DNA from: Gracilibacillus salitolerans
GTDB taxonomy: Bacteria > Bacillota > Bacilli > Bacillales > Amphibacillaceae
DNA: 64,000 nucleotides
Assembly: GCF_009650095.1 (NCBI RefSeq)
Contig: NZ_CP045915.1
Coordinates: 124,001-188,000 of the forward strand
Direction of reading: 5' to 3'
The notes beneath the pieces were generated by a model. That model worked only from the letters and a program-made list of their open reading frames with translations, searched no databases and was not told where the DNA came from. The translations under genes and the position numbers were made by a program. How positions within the stretch are numbered: the stretch's first letter is position 1; each line of letters opens with the position of its first letter. Shown in pieces: positions 16,250-25,912 of the stretch.

Positions 16250-18283
16250 ATGATGACTATCGCACTTAGACCTCCCGCGGTACCTTTGGTAACAGTAGAT
16301 CCTTATTTTAGTGTCTGGAGTAGCAATGACCATCTTTATGACGATCACACACATCATTGGACATATCAACCAGATGGAACAACTGGTATCCATGGGATGG
16401 TAGGAATGATTCGTATAGATGGAAAAGTATGGGGCTTCATGGGTAAGCTATCTCAAACTGATAATGAACAGGAACAAGAACTAGACCACTTGAAACAAAT
16501 CCAACTTATCGTAGAGCCATTAAATACAATTTATATTTTTGAAGGTGCAGGTGTAACACTAAAAGTAGAATTTATGACTCCTCTCTTGCTAGATAAGTTA
16601 GATGTCCTAGCTAGACCAGCATCATATGTAACATTTGAGGTGTGGGCGAATGATGGTGTGCAACATGATGTTCAAATTTATTTTGATGTGACAGGAGAAT
16701 GGTGTGTACATGATACAAGTCAACAAGTGAATTGGTCACGAGTGACTTTAGAGAACAATATTGAAGACATGAAAATAGGTTCAGTGGATCAGCCTATATT
16801 AAAGCGTGAAGGTGATGATACACGCATTGATTGGGGATACCTTCATTTAGTATTACCTTATTCTAGTCGTGCAGAGACCGTTATTCATTCCATTGATATT
16901 CGCAAACAATGGGTGGAAAACAGGTCGATACCTAAGAATGACGATACGAATATGCCTCGCAGCGTAAACGAAAATTGCCCTGTGATGGCAGCAGTACTGG
17001 ATTTTGGAACCGTTAATCCAGAAAAAAAATCTAATTTTTTAGTTCTAGCCTATGATGATATTGCTTCAATCGAATATTTTCATCAATCACTTCCTGGATA
17101 TTGGAAAAGACATGGTCAAACGATGGAACAGACGCTGCAATTAGCTGTTAGTGAGTATTCCGTAATCAAAAAAGATTGCTATAAATTTAATAAAGAATTA
17201 AGGCAGAGAGCTATGGAAGTGGGTGGTTCCAAATATAGAGACATTGTATCACTGGCATATCGTCAGGCCATTGCAGCTCATAAGCTGATTCTTGATGAAA
17301 ATGAGGATTTGATATTTCTCTCTAAGGAAAATAACAGTAACGGATGCATTGGAACAGTAGATGTGAGTTATCCATCTATACCACTTTTCTTAATGTATAA
17401 TCCGGAGTTGGTCAAGGGTATGATGCGCCCCATTTTTCATTATGCACGGTCAGAAGAATGGCCCTTTGATTTTGCGCCGCATGATGTCGGTTGTTATCCG
17501 ATTGCTAATGGACAGGTATATGGAAAAAATGCACTAGAGAACCAGATGCCAATTGAAGAGTGTGGCAATATGTTAATTATGATGACTGCTGTAAGTTTGG
17601 CAGAAGGAAAAAAGGATTTCGCAGAAGAAAACTGGGATCTACTGACCCAGTGGGCTGAATACCTCAATAAGAACGGACTAGATCCAGGACATCAACTTTG
17701 CACGGACGACTTTGCTGGACATTTAGCACATAATTCTAACCTTTCGATTAAAGCAATTATAGGAATAGGGAGTTATGGACTCCTATGTGGAATGTTAGGG
17801 AAAGTGGAGGAAAAGGAGAAGTATATAAAGCGGGCAAAGCAGATGGCAAACGAATGGGAGAAAATGGCAAATGATAAAGATCATTATAAATTAACATTTG
17901 ATCAGCCTGGAACCTGGAGTCTAAAGTATAACCTTATTTGGGATAACGTGTTTTCATTAAACTTATTTTCCAAAGATGTTAAACAAAAAGAAATAAAATA
18001 CTATCTAACACAGCAGAATCGTTTTGGAATCCCATTAGATAGTCGAGAGACGTATACAAAAGCAGATTGGCTAGTATGGGCAGCGGCTTTAGCTGATCAA
18101 AAAGAAGAGGGGCTTTCACTAATTGAACCACTTTGGCATTTTTTAAATGAAACGGAAGACCGTGTCCCATTTACAGATTGGTATGATACAAAAACAGGAA
18201 AACGGTTAAACTTCAAAAACCGTTCTGTTGTTGGGGGTCTATTTATGTTGTTGCTCAAAGTGACTGATTGGAATAATAATTAG
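16250..18283 (+). CDS. DUF4965/GtaA-like (glutaminase-family) protein
   Basis: 677 residues with the full layout of the GtaA group. An N-terminal beta region (RPPAVPLVTVDPYFSVWSS, then GMIRIDGKVWGFMG) is followed by an alpha-helical barrel-like region at about 330-675 that carries DVSYPSIPLFLMYNPEL, PFAPHD-like WPFDFAPHDVGCYPI, MPIEECGNMLIM and CTDDFAGHLAHN (484-495). The fungal founder is called a glutaminase, but bacterial members often sit in glycan loci and their true activity is unsettled. There is no signal peptide, so it should work in the cytoplasm on imported material. The ribosome site (ggatgtgg) is weak. The fold and the setting suggest a glycosidase-like role; that is inference. 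Confidence 0.82.
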   Translation: MMTIALRPPAVPLVTVDPYFSVWSSNDHLYDDHTHHWTYQPDGTTGIHGMVGMIRIDGKVWGFMGKLSQTDNEQEQELDHLKQIQLIVEPLNTIYIFEGAGVTLKVEFMTPLLLDKLDVLARPASYVTFEVWANDGVQHDVQIYFDVTGEWCVHDTSQQVNWSRVTLENNIEDMKIGSVDQPILKREGDDTRIDWGYLHLVLPYSSRAETVIHSIDIRKQWVENRSIPKNDDTNMPRSVNENCPVMAAVLDFGTVNPEKKSNFLVLAYDDIASIEYFHQSLPGYWKRHGQTMEQTLQLAVSEYSVIKKDCYKFNKELRQRAMEVGGSKYRDIVSLAYRQAIAAHKLILDENEDLIFLSKENNSNGCIGTVDVSYPSIPLFLMYNPELVKGMMRPIFHYARSEEWPFDFAPHDVGCYPIANGQVYGKNALENQMPIEECGNMLIMMTAVSLAEGKKDFAEENWDLLTQWAEYLNKNGLDPGHQLCTDDFAGHLAHNSNLSIKAIIGIGSYGLLCGMLGKVEEKEKYIKRAKQMANEWEKMANDKDHYKLTFDQPGTWSLKYNLIWDNVFSLNLFSKDVKQKEIKYYLTQQNRFGIPLDSRETYTKADWLVWAAALADQKEEGLSLIEPLWHFLNETEDRVPFTDWYDTKTGKRLNFKNRSVVGGLFMLLLKVTDWNNN

Positions 18284-18304
18284 CATTATTTCGGGAGGGG
18301 AATT

Positions 18305-20497
18305 ATGAAAACGAGTACTAGATTTGAGGAAAAAACAGGTTTTCAGGAAAGGGTAGCATATCATCCTTCCATTGATTTGCGAACTGATTTTGTAATGGTT
18401 TATGGCATAGATGGATCGATGCCAACTAGAATTAGAGAATGGAAAGAACAGGGATATGTGGTTCATCTCATGACTGGTGTGTCATGGGGGGAATATCAAA
18501 ACTATTTATATGGTCAAGTAGACGGAAGGGATCATTGGGATGAAGCACAGAAAAATCGTTTTGGCGAGACAATTAGCCACGGTAAAGATGTTCCATATAT
18601 GGTACCAACAGTTGCCTATACTAACTATTTAACAAAGCGAATTAAGGTTGCTGTAGATGCTGGAGTGGAGGCAATACATCTTGAAGAACCAGAGTTTTGG
18701 GTTGAAGGTGGATACTCTGAAGCATTTAAGAGAGAGTGGAAGATTTTTTATAAGGAACCATGGATGCCCCCCCATGAATCCGTAGACGCACAGTACCGAG
18801 CTTCTAAATTAAAAGCATTTCTGTATAAGAGATGTTTAGACAGACTTTGTACAGAGCTTAAAGAATATGCTCAAGTAAAATATCAAAGGGACTTACGTTT
18901 TTATGTCCCTACCCATAGTCTGATTAACTACACACAGTGGCGAATAGTTAGTCCGCAGTCTCAATTACTGAGTTTACCAACTATTGATGGATATATTGCG
19001 CAAGTATGGACCGGAACTTCTCGTACGCCAAATGTTTATAATGGCGTTACAAAAGAGAGAACATTTGAAACAGCCTACTTAGAATATGGAATAATGCAGG
19101 AATTGGCTCGAGGAACGGAAAGGAGAATGTGGTTTTTACATGATCCAATCGAAGATAATCCAAATTATGATTGGGACGATTATAAGAATAATTATTTTAA
19201 AACATTAGTCGCATCACTTTTCCATCCAGATGTATTTCATTATGAAATATCACCTTGGCCAAACAGGATTTTCAACAGATCCTATCCAAGTAAGGACGGA
19301 AAAGGAAAAGAACCTATTCCATCAAGCTATGCGACTAGTTTGCTTATAATCATTAATGCTTTGCGAGACTTTGAACAAGATTCGGTTGAGTGGGGAGGAA
19401 GTATGGATCCAATTGGTGTAATGCTTTCTGATACAACCATGTTTCAACGAAATCATCCTGAGATTTCTGGAGAAGATACTTCACGAAAATATGACGGAAC
19501 AGAAATAGAAATGTTGAAAGGAAGCAAAGCAAAAGAACTTCTTCATTGGTCCGAGTTTTATGGATTAACTTTACCATTCCTAAAGGTTGGAATACCTGTT
19601 AGGCCAGTCCAACTAGATAATATTAGACGATTTTCATCATATTTAAACAACTACCAAACATTGATTCTCAGCTATGAATTTATGAAACCTGAATCTCCTG
19701 ATATTCATCTTGGATTAAGTCAATGGGTTCAAAATGGGGGTTGTTTGATATACGTAGGCGACGGAAGTGATGATTATCATCAAGTAAGAGAATGGTGGAA
19801 TACAGAGGGGGCTGATTATGCCAATCCTGCTGAACATCTTTTTGAAACATTAGGGGTTGAACATAAATCAGTTCAAGATATCCATCATGTTGGAAAAGGG
19901 GTAGTTAGCATACTTCCGACACATCCAAAAGAGTGTACTCAGAACACACAAAATGCTCAGCTATTGAAAGATATAGTGAGAAAGTCTATGGAAGTAAGTG
20001 GTCAAAGTCAAGTATCTCCTAAGAAGGTATGGAAAGAAAAAAATTACTTGTTAATGAAACGAGGGCCATATGTAATTAGTTCAGTGATGGATGAATCAAT
20101 TAACAAAGACCCGTTACACTTACAAGGCCTATATGTTGACTTATTTGATCATAATCTAATGATACGAGATGAGGTTATCGTCCAGCCTGGAAATCAATCA
20201 CTTTTATATGATCTAAATTATCATACAGTACAAACTGACATTCAGGTTATTGCATCTTCTTCTAGAATTGAAAATGTTGCAAATAATGGTAACGAATTTG
20301 AGATTTTAACTAAAGGACCACAATCTGTGCCGGGAGTTAGTAGAATAAGATGTGCAAATAAACCTATAACAATACAAATCGATAAGGAACAAAATAACTA
20401 TACAGAAATGAATTTTGATTGGGATGTAAGAAGTAATACACTTTTAATCCACTATGAGAATAATCCTAATGGAGTGAAAATCAAAATAGCTTTTTGA
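18305..20497 (+). CDS. Unrecognised 730-residue protein, glycosidase-like layout
   Basis: I do not recognise the family. No signal peptide. Residues about 1-400 alternate strands and helices as a TIM barrel would, with acidic motifs at strand ends: AIHLEEPEFW (E127, E128, E130), YIAQVWTGTSR near 235, and MWFLHDPIEDNPNYDW near 275. Residues about 445-500 (QTLILSYEF, then WVQNGGCLIYVGDG) look like the glutamine-amidotransferase-like domain that follows the barrel in GH42-type enzymes. The last 150 residues look like beta-sandwich. The good site gggagggg precedes the ATG at 18305, 21 bases after the DUF4965 gene. It lies between that gene and the alpha-mannosidase. My inference is a new or poorly described glycoside hydrolase. 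Confidence 0.7.
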   Translation: MKTSTRFEEKTGFQERVAYHPSIDLRTDFVMVYGIDGSMPTRIREWKEQGYVVHLMTGVSWGEYQNYLYGQVDGRDHWDEAQKNRFGETISHGKDVPYMVPTVAYTNYLTKRIKVAVDAGVEAIHLEEPEFWVEGGYSEAFKREWKIFYKEPWMPPHESVDAQYRASKLKAFLYKRCLDRLCTELKEYAQVKYQRDLRFYVPTHSLINYTQWRIVSPQSQLLSLPTIDGYIAQVWTGTSRTPNVYNGVTKERTFETAYLEYGIMQELARGTERRMWFLHDPIEDNPNYDWDDYKNNYFKTLVASLFHPDVFHYEISPWPNRIFNRSYPSKDGKGKEPIPSSYATSLLIIINALRDFEQDSVEWGGSMDPIGVMLSDTTMFQRNHPEISGEDTSRKYDGTEIEMLKGSKAKELLHWSEFYGLTLPFLKVGIPVRPVQLDNIRRFSSYLNNYQTLILSYEFMKPESPDIHLGLSQWVQNGGCLIYVGDGSDDYHQVREWWNTEGADYANPAEHLFETLGVEHKSVQDIHHVGKGVVSILPTHPKECTQNTQNAQLLKDIVRKSMEVSGQSQVSPKKVWKEKNYLLMKRGPYVISSVMDESINKDPLHLQGLYVDLFDHNLMIRDEVIVQPGNQSLLYDLNYHTVQTDIQVIASSSRIENVANNGNEFEILTKGPQSVPGVSRIRCANKPITIQIDKEQNNYTEMNFDWDVRSNTLLIHYENNPNGVKIKIAF

Positions 20498-20528
20498 ATC
20501 TACCAATTACTCATCGATTTAAAATAAT

Positions 20529-20592
20529 GGAGGGGTGTTGCAAATAAATTCATTTATTACTTACCTTTGTTAGCTTTGTAGAAATAAATGAA
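20529..20592 (+). other. Orphan ribosome site plus hairpin before GH38 gene
   Basis: ggaggggtg (20529-20537) is a strong ribosome site with no real gene behind it; only an 11-codon frame from TTG follows. Next comes a perfect 10-bp inverted repeat, ttcatttatt (20549) / aataaatgaa (20583). Such orphan sites with hairpins can act as mRNA stabilisers or processing points; this is inference. Confidence 0.4.
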
Positions 20593-20652
20593 GATGTAAT
20601 CTAACTATAAGCTTTTGCTTAATTATTTAGCTCAATTTGCGGAGGGTCAAAA

Positions 20653-23649
20653 ATGCCATACGAAAAGATAAAGAATGAAAAATTACATCAAATGAAGGCT
20701 TTTATTGAAGGGAAAATTTATAACAAGATAGCATCTTTAGAAGTGGAAGCGTGGGTAACTAAAGAACCAGCTCGGTTTAGCGAGAGAAACAAAGGAACTT
20801 ATCTACAGCTATCCGCGGGTGATAAATGGGGAGAGCTTTGGGATTGTGCATGGTTCCGCTTTGCTGGTAGAGTTCCGAACCAAGCGAAAGGGGAAAAAAT
20901 TGTTCTTTTGATTGATGTTAATGGTGAGTTATGTTTGGTTGACCATAACGGTACACCAATGCAAGGGTTAACCAATGTCAATTCAGAATTTGAGTTAGCT
21001 CTTGGTAAACCTGGAAAGAGGGTTGTTGAAATAGCAGAAAAAGCTTCCGGCATGGAAGAAATAGAGCTTTGGGCTGATGCAGGTTGCAATGATTTGTTCG
21101 GTCATTTTAGATCAGGAACATTAAAAGAAGCAGATATTGCCATTTGTAATGAGGAAATACACAACCTTTATTATGATGTGGAGGTGCTACTAGAACTTAC
21201 TGAACAATTGGAAGAAGATTCGGTTAGAAGAGCAAGAATTTTACAATCATTGTATGATGTTTCACTTTTATTAGTCAATTGGTCTGATGAAAGTGTTAGG
21301 AAGGCCAGAGAAATTCTTGCCATACCATTACAAAAACAAAATGGAGATGTTGATCTAACTATTAGTGCTGTTGGGCATGCCCATATTGATTTAGCTTGGT
21401 TGTGGCCAATAAGAGAAACGATACGAAAAGGTGCTCGGACGTTTTCAACGGTACTTCGTAATATGGAAAAATACCCAAACTATATTTTTGGGGCTAGTCA
21501 GCCACAATTATACCAATGGATGAAAGAGTATTATCCCGAATTATACGGGCAAATAAAACAACGAATTACTGAAGGACGCTGGGAAGTTCAAGGTGGAATG
21601 TGGGTTGAACCGGATTCTAATGTGCCTAGTGGGGAGTCATTAATTCGTCAAGTGCTTCATGGGAAAAAATTCTTTGAAGTTGAATTTGGTAAGGAAGTTA
21701 GAACTTTATGGGTCCCTGATATTTTTGGGTATTCTGCAAGTTTGCCACAAATTCTTAAGCAATCAGATATTGATTTTGTAATGACCCAAAAGTTGTCTTG
21801 GAGTGAATATAACGATCACCCACACCACACTTTTTATTGGGAGGGGATCGATGGCAGCAAAGTGCTGACTCATTTACCACCGGAAGATACTTATAACAGT
21901 CCTGCCGCTCCACGATCTATCAAAAAAATAGAAAGAGAATATTATGATAAAAATATTTCCGAACATAGTTTAATGCTATTTGGAATTGGAGACGGTGGTG
22001 GGGGCCCCGGAGAAGAGCACCTAGAACGATTAGAACGAGAAAAAAATCTTTTAGGTCTATCTCCGGTAGTACAGGAACCGGCTATTCGCTTTTTTGAAAA
22101 GCTAGAATCCTCATCTGACAAATACAAAACTTGGACTGGTGAGCTCTATTTAGAAAAACACCAAGGTACATTGACTACACAGGCCCGTAATAAAAAGTAC
22201 AATCGTACAATCGAGAAAGCACTGCGCGAATTAGAATTTGCAGCAACTCTTACGATGGTTAAAGGAATCAAAGAATACCCAGCAACAGAATTAGACTCGA
22301 TATGGAAAGAAGTTATGCTATACCAATTCCATGATATCCTACCTGGATCATCGATCAGTCGTGTATATGATGAATCACTGGCACGTTACCAGAAGATACA
22401 AGAAAAGGTAGAAAATCTAATAGATGAACACTACCAGGCATTGAATCAATACCTTCATTTATCTGGACTAACGTTATTTAATTCATTACCTTGGCCCAGA
22501 CGAGAGTGGATAATGTCTAAGGGTAAGTGGAGAAAAGTAACGATACCATCCATGGGATATATAGCATTACATGATAACAGTGATCCAGAATTTATACCTG
22601 AATACATAGAATTGAAGGCTGAAGAGACATTGCTTGAAAATGATCTGATAACCATTACATTTAATCAAGACGGTACGATTCGATCTATATATGATAAAGA
22701 AAATGAAAGAGAAACGATAGCGAATAACTGCTCCGCAAATAAATTAGCAATCTACCATGACCATGGAGATGCATGGGACTTCCCGACCGATTATAAATCG
22801 ATCAAACAAATGAGCCCAATACTTGAGAATGTTCAATGTGATGTTAATGGTCCAATAGCATCTGTTACACACTTTTATCAATATGGAAATTCAACTATAA
22901 AGCAATCTGTGGTGATGACTTTGGGAAGCAGACAAATTGATTTTAAAACGAAAGTAAATTGGAATGAATCGAACAAAATGCTTCGTACTTCTTTTCCGCT
23001 TAGTTTAAGAAGTGATCATGTCCATTGTGATATTCAATTTGGCTATTTAAATCGTCCAACACATAAAAATACCCAATGGGATTTTGCGAAGGATGAAATA
23101 TGTGCTCATCATTGGATAGATATGTCTGAGTCTAATTATGGTGTTGCACTTTTAAATGATTGCAAATATGGTCATCGTGCTGAAGGAAATGAGTTGGACA
23201 TTAACTTATTACGAAGTCCTAACAGTCCCGATCCACAAGCGGATCGAGCAGTGCATGAATTTGTTTATAGTTTTTATCCGCATAAGGGTGACTTTATCAT
23301 AAGTGAAGTCTATAAAAAAGGCTATGAGTTGAATATACCAGTTCGTAAAGTGGAGGAAATAGATACAGATAATACTAAAAAAGTTAAGTTAGATTCTTTT
23401 ATTCAATTAAATGGTGGAAGTGTGATGATTGAGACAATCAAAAAAGCTGAAATGGATGATGATATTATTTTGCGTTTATATGAAACATCTGGAAGCCATA
23501 CAAGTACCGAAATAAAACTTAATTTTGCAATTCAGGATGTAGTGGAGACCAATTTGTTAGAAGAGCCTAAACAGTTTATAACGCTAGATGGACCTGTTTC
23601 GTTTACACCATTCGAAATTAAAACATTTAAGATAAAACCAAAAAAATGA
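20653..23649 (+). CDS. Alpha-mannosidase, glycoside hydrolase family 38
   Basis: Retaining, metal-dependent exo-alpha-mannosidase of 998 residues, the usual length for cytoplasmic bacterial GH38 enzymes. Visible signatures: the zinc motif HAHIDLAWLWP (H244, D246), the nucleophile in LWVPDIFGYSASLPQ (D356), a metal-site histidine in YQFHDILPGSS (H560), and the three-helix bundle and beta-sandwich tail typical of the family (600-998). There is no signal peptide, so it should trim imported mannosides inside the cell. The ATG at 20653 has the site ggaggg 7 bases upstream. It is the most secure enzyme call in the locus and the main reason to propose an alpha-mannoside substrate. Confidence 0.95.
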   Translation: MPYEKIKNEKLHQMKAFIEGKIYNKIASLEVEAWVTKEPARFSERNKGTYLQLSAGDKWGELWDCAWFRFAGRVPNQAKGEKIVLLIDVNGELCLVDHNGTPMQGLTNVNSEFELALGKPGKRVVEIAEKASGMEEIELWADAGCNDLFGHFRSGTLKEADIAICNEEIHNLYYDVEVLLELTEQLEEDSVRRARILQSLYDVSLLLVNWSDESVRKAREILAIPLQKQNGDVDLTISAVGHAHIDLAWLWPIRETIRKGARTFSTVLRNMEKYPNYIFGASQPQLYQWMKEYYPELYGQIKQRITEGRWEVQGGMWVEPDSNVPSGESLIRQVLHGKKFFEVEFGKEVRTLWVPDIFGYSASLPQILKQSDIDFVMTQKLSWSEYNDHPHHTFYWEGIDGSKVLTHLPPEDTYNSPAAPRSIKKIEREYYDKNISEHSLMLFGIGDGGGGPGEEHLERLEREKNLLGLSPVVQEPAIRFFEKLESSSDKYKTWTGELYLEKHQGTLTTQARNKKYNRTIEKALRELEFAATLTMVKGIKEYPATELDSIWKEVMLYQFHDILPGSSISRVYDESLARYQKIQEKVENLIDEHYQALNQYLHLSGLTLFNSLPWPRREWIMSKGKWRKVTIPSMGYIALHDNSDPEFIPEYIELKAEETLLENDLITITFNQDGTIRSIYDKENERETIANNCSANKLAIYHDHGDAWDFPTDYKSIKQMSPILENVQCDVNGPIASVTHFYQYGNSTIKQSVVMTLGSRQIDFKTKVNWNESNKMLRTSFPLSLRSDHVHCDIQFGYLNRPTHKNTQWDFAKDEICAHHWIDMSESNYGVALLNDCKYGHRAEGNELDINLLRSPNSPDPQADRAVHEFVYSFYPHKGDFIISEVYKKGYELNIPVRKVEEIDTDNTKKVKLDSFIQLNGGSVMIETIKKAEMDDDIILRLYETSGSHTSTEIKLNFAIQDVVETNLLEEPKQFITLDGPVSFTPFEIKTFKIKPKK

Positions 23650-23685
23650 GAGAAACAAAAGGTAAACGTAATTAATACTGATCCT

Positions 23686-23696
23686 AAGGAGGTGAT
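23686..23696 (+). promoter_or_regulatory. Orphan perfect Shine-Dalgarno (possible STAB-SD)
   Basis: aaggaggtgat is an 11-base perfect complement of the 16S 3' end, yet no start codon with an open frame follows at a usable distance. In Bacillus such sites in untranslated regions (STAB-SD, known from cry3A) protect the 5' end of processed mRNA. It lies 108 bases before the secreted GxGYxYP gene, which has its own site at 23791. Confidence 0.4.
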
Positions 23697-23803
23697 TTAA
23701 CTCCATAAATTCTATGATTTTGACGCATTTAATTGTTGATTGGGGAAAAGTGATTTTTTATTCCGAAAAATCTGTCTATTCAATAGACTAAGGAGGAAAA
23801 TCT

Positions 23804-25864
23804 ATGATTCGCAAGTTAGTGATGTTATGTCTAACCGTGCTTTTAATCTTATTAGGTACAGCTAATATCCATGCTAATGAACAAGCAACGGACTCCATGA
23901 AAAATGGAGAAATCACATGGCCTAAAGGTCAGGCTTTACCTACTTTTGCAAAAGCCAAGCATCTTGATGTTGTTGATTTAAGAGAAAATACTGGAGATGA
24001 GAAGCTATTATTCACTACACTTCAAGGAAATGTAAATCGAGAGGAACCAAGGATTTACTTTATAGAGGATGATTATGAGGAAGGGAATTATACATGGTTA
24101 AATGATGTGGACGTTCCTTATAACATAATGGAAAATCCTTGGGATCTAATGATGAAATATAAAGATGAAATATCGGGAGTAGTAGTCTATGATCCGGAAG
24201 TGGAAGACTCTATCAATGTGGCTACAACGATGGCTGGTTTGGAACAAGCAGTAGTATCTAGCCCTGATCTAGCAGAAAAACTGACTGAAGCACCATTTAA
24301 TCTGACTATAATAGAGGATTTACGAGGACGTTTCGATGATGGTATAGATGCCTACAAATGGCAATATGAAAATTTATGGTCTAAAACGACCCATCGGATG
24401 CTTGTAGGTCTAAATCCTACTAGTAGTGTAGATCTTCCTGAAGATAATTGGGATGATTTTCGAGTTATTGCTGAGGAAGAAGAAGAAATTAGAGACAGTT
24501 CTAATCAGGATATATATGATTTAGAATTGACTGAATTCCTTGGAGAAGAGTCTGTCTACCTTCGTTTTCAAGATGCTTTTCCTAGTGATGGGTGGGGTTC
24601 GGCCGTTCATGAGGTTACAGTAAAAGCAGATGGTGAGGTCATTGCTCAGTTTATACCAGGACAAGAGGATGAAGAGCCTTACTTATATGATGGTTACCAT
24701 TCCAATGCAGACGAGCGTCATGATGGACACCGCTGGGCCGATAATGGTGATTATTTCATCTACCAATTTACACCACCAGAGGATACCGAAGAATTGATTG
24801 TTTCCGTAGATATGTGGAATCAATTTAAGGTCTCTGCATCAAATGTTCAACCAATTGCAGCGGGTGAAACAGAGCCTTACGGATATTTAAGAGATTATGC
24901 AGTTGCAAATCGTGCAATGGTATTCTGGCTTGATTCCAATGTACCTGAAGAAAACGAATTATTTGAGCAAATCATGTCGGATGTTGAGCCGAATACACCT
25001 TATTTAGGTTGGTTCGACAATGATGTTGCAGGAGAGTTTAGTTCAACAGAGTTAGCTTCTGAGCATAGTGTATATGTACTTGCGGCAGACTGGTTTAACA
25101 ACATGACTGTTTTTTCTGGAGTAAAGGGGAAAATAAACAAACAAAAACAAATTCCTGCTCCAGAATTGGATCATAAAATTTATCTTACTTTTACATTTGG
25201 TGAAGGTGACAACCTACAATATAATCAACATAAGCTCAAACAATTATGGGATGATGAAGCAAGGGGAAATGTACCGATTAACTGGACGACAAGTCCGCTT
25301 CTTTACGATGTTGCACCATCCATACTAGGTCATTATCAACAAACAGCTACAGAGAATGATCTATTAATTGCAGGTCCTTCAGGCGCAGGTTATATTTATC
25401 CTACACCATGGCCAGAAGATACATTTGATTTATTTGCAAAGCAAACAAAGAAGTATATGAAACGTACTGGTATGGACATTATTTATGCACTGAATCGTGT
25501 TGATGAGCAAAATGTACCTTTGACAGAATCAAAAGTACAGGACTACATCGACTATGTTAATCCACAAGGAATGTTCCTTAGTTGGGAAAGTAACACAGGA
25601 ACGTCGATTTTAAACGGCGAACTACCTCAATCGATTTTACGTGGTGTTAGTAGCGTCAGTGAAGCAAAAGAAGCCATAGCAGACGCTTCTGCTGAATGGG
25701 ATGGAAATTCTCCATTATTTATCTCGCTGGGGATGTTATCTTGGTCTCTTACACCATCAGATGTTGAAGAAATTGTGGATTTTTTAGGCTCAGAATATGA
25801 GATTGTCCGTGGTGATCAATACTTTGAATTAATTCGAGAGGCTAATGGGTTACCAAAGAAATAA
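23804..25864 (+). CDS. Secreted GxGYxYP-family protein
   Basis: 686 residues with a Sec signal peptide ending near NIHA (residues 1-24). It belongs to the GxGYxYP family, named from the motif visible here as GAGYIYP at 527-533 within IAGPSGAGYIYP. An N-terminal family domain (about 35-215) precedes a segment at about 215-350 rich in strands and acid residues (YLRFQDAFPSDGWGSAVHEV, then YQFTPPEDTEELIVSVDMW). That segment looks like a beta-sandwich inserted between the two family halves. The family is found in glycan-use loci and is thought to be hydrolase-like, but no reaction is established to my knowledge. No lipobox or wall anchor is seen, so it is probably released. It would act outside the cell before uptake. 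Confidence 0.85.
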   Translation: MIRKLVMLCLTVLLILLGTANIHANEQATDSMKNGEITWPKGQALPTFAKAKHLDVVDLRENTGDEKLLFTTLQGNVNREEPRIYFIEDDYEEGNYTWLNDVDVPYNIMENPWDLMMKYKDEISGVVVYDPEVEDSINVATTMAGLEQAVVSSPDLAEKLTEAPFNLTIIEDLRGRFDDGIDAYKWQYENLWSKTTHRMLVGLNPTSSVDLPEDNWDDFRVIAEEEEEIRDSSNQDIYDLELTEFLGEESVYLRFQDAFPSDGWGSAVHEVTVKADGEVIAQFIPGQEDEEPYLYDGYHSNADERHDGHRWADNGDYFIYQFTPPEDTEELIVSVDMWNQFKVSASNVQPIAAGETEPYGYLRDYAVANRAMVFWLDSNVPEENELFEQIMSDVEPNTPYLGWFDNDVAGEFSSTELASEHSVYVLAADWFNNMTVFSGVKGKINKQKQIPAPELDHKIYLTFTFGEGDNLQYNQHKLKQLWDDEARGNVPINWTTSPLLYDVAPSILGHYQQTATENDLLIAGPSGAGYIYPTPWPEDTFDLFAKQTKKYMKRTGMDIIYALNRVDEQNVPLTESKVQDYIDYVNPQGMFLSWESNTGTSILNGELPQSILRGVSSVSEAKEAIADASAEWDGNSPLFISLGMLSWSLTPSDVEEIVDFLGSEYEIVRGDQYFELIREANGLPKK

Positions 25865-25912
25865 ACCGTATTATAAGGACAAAGAGGATGTAGAACCAAG
25901 AAATAGGTGAAT

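Noticed and set aside
20538..20573. Eleven-codon frame after ggaggggtg, possible leader peptide
   Set aside because: No run of regulatory codons and no terminator pair; listed instead as an orphan ribosome site.
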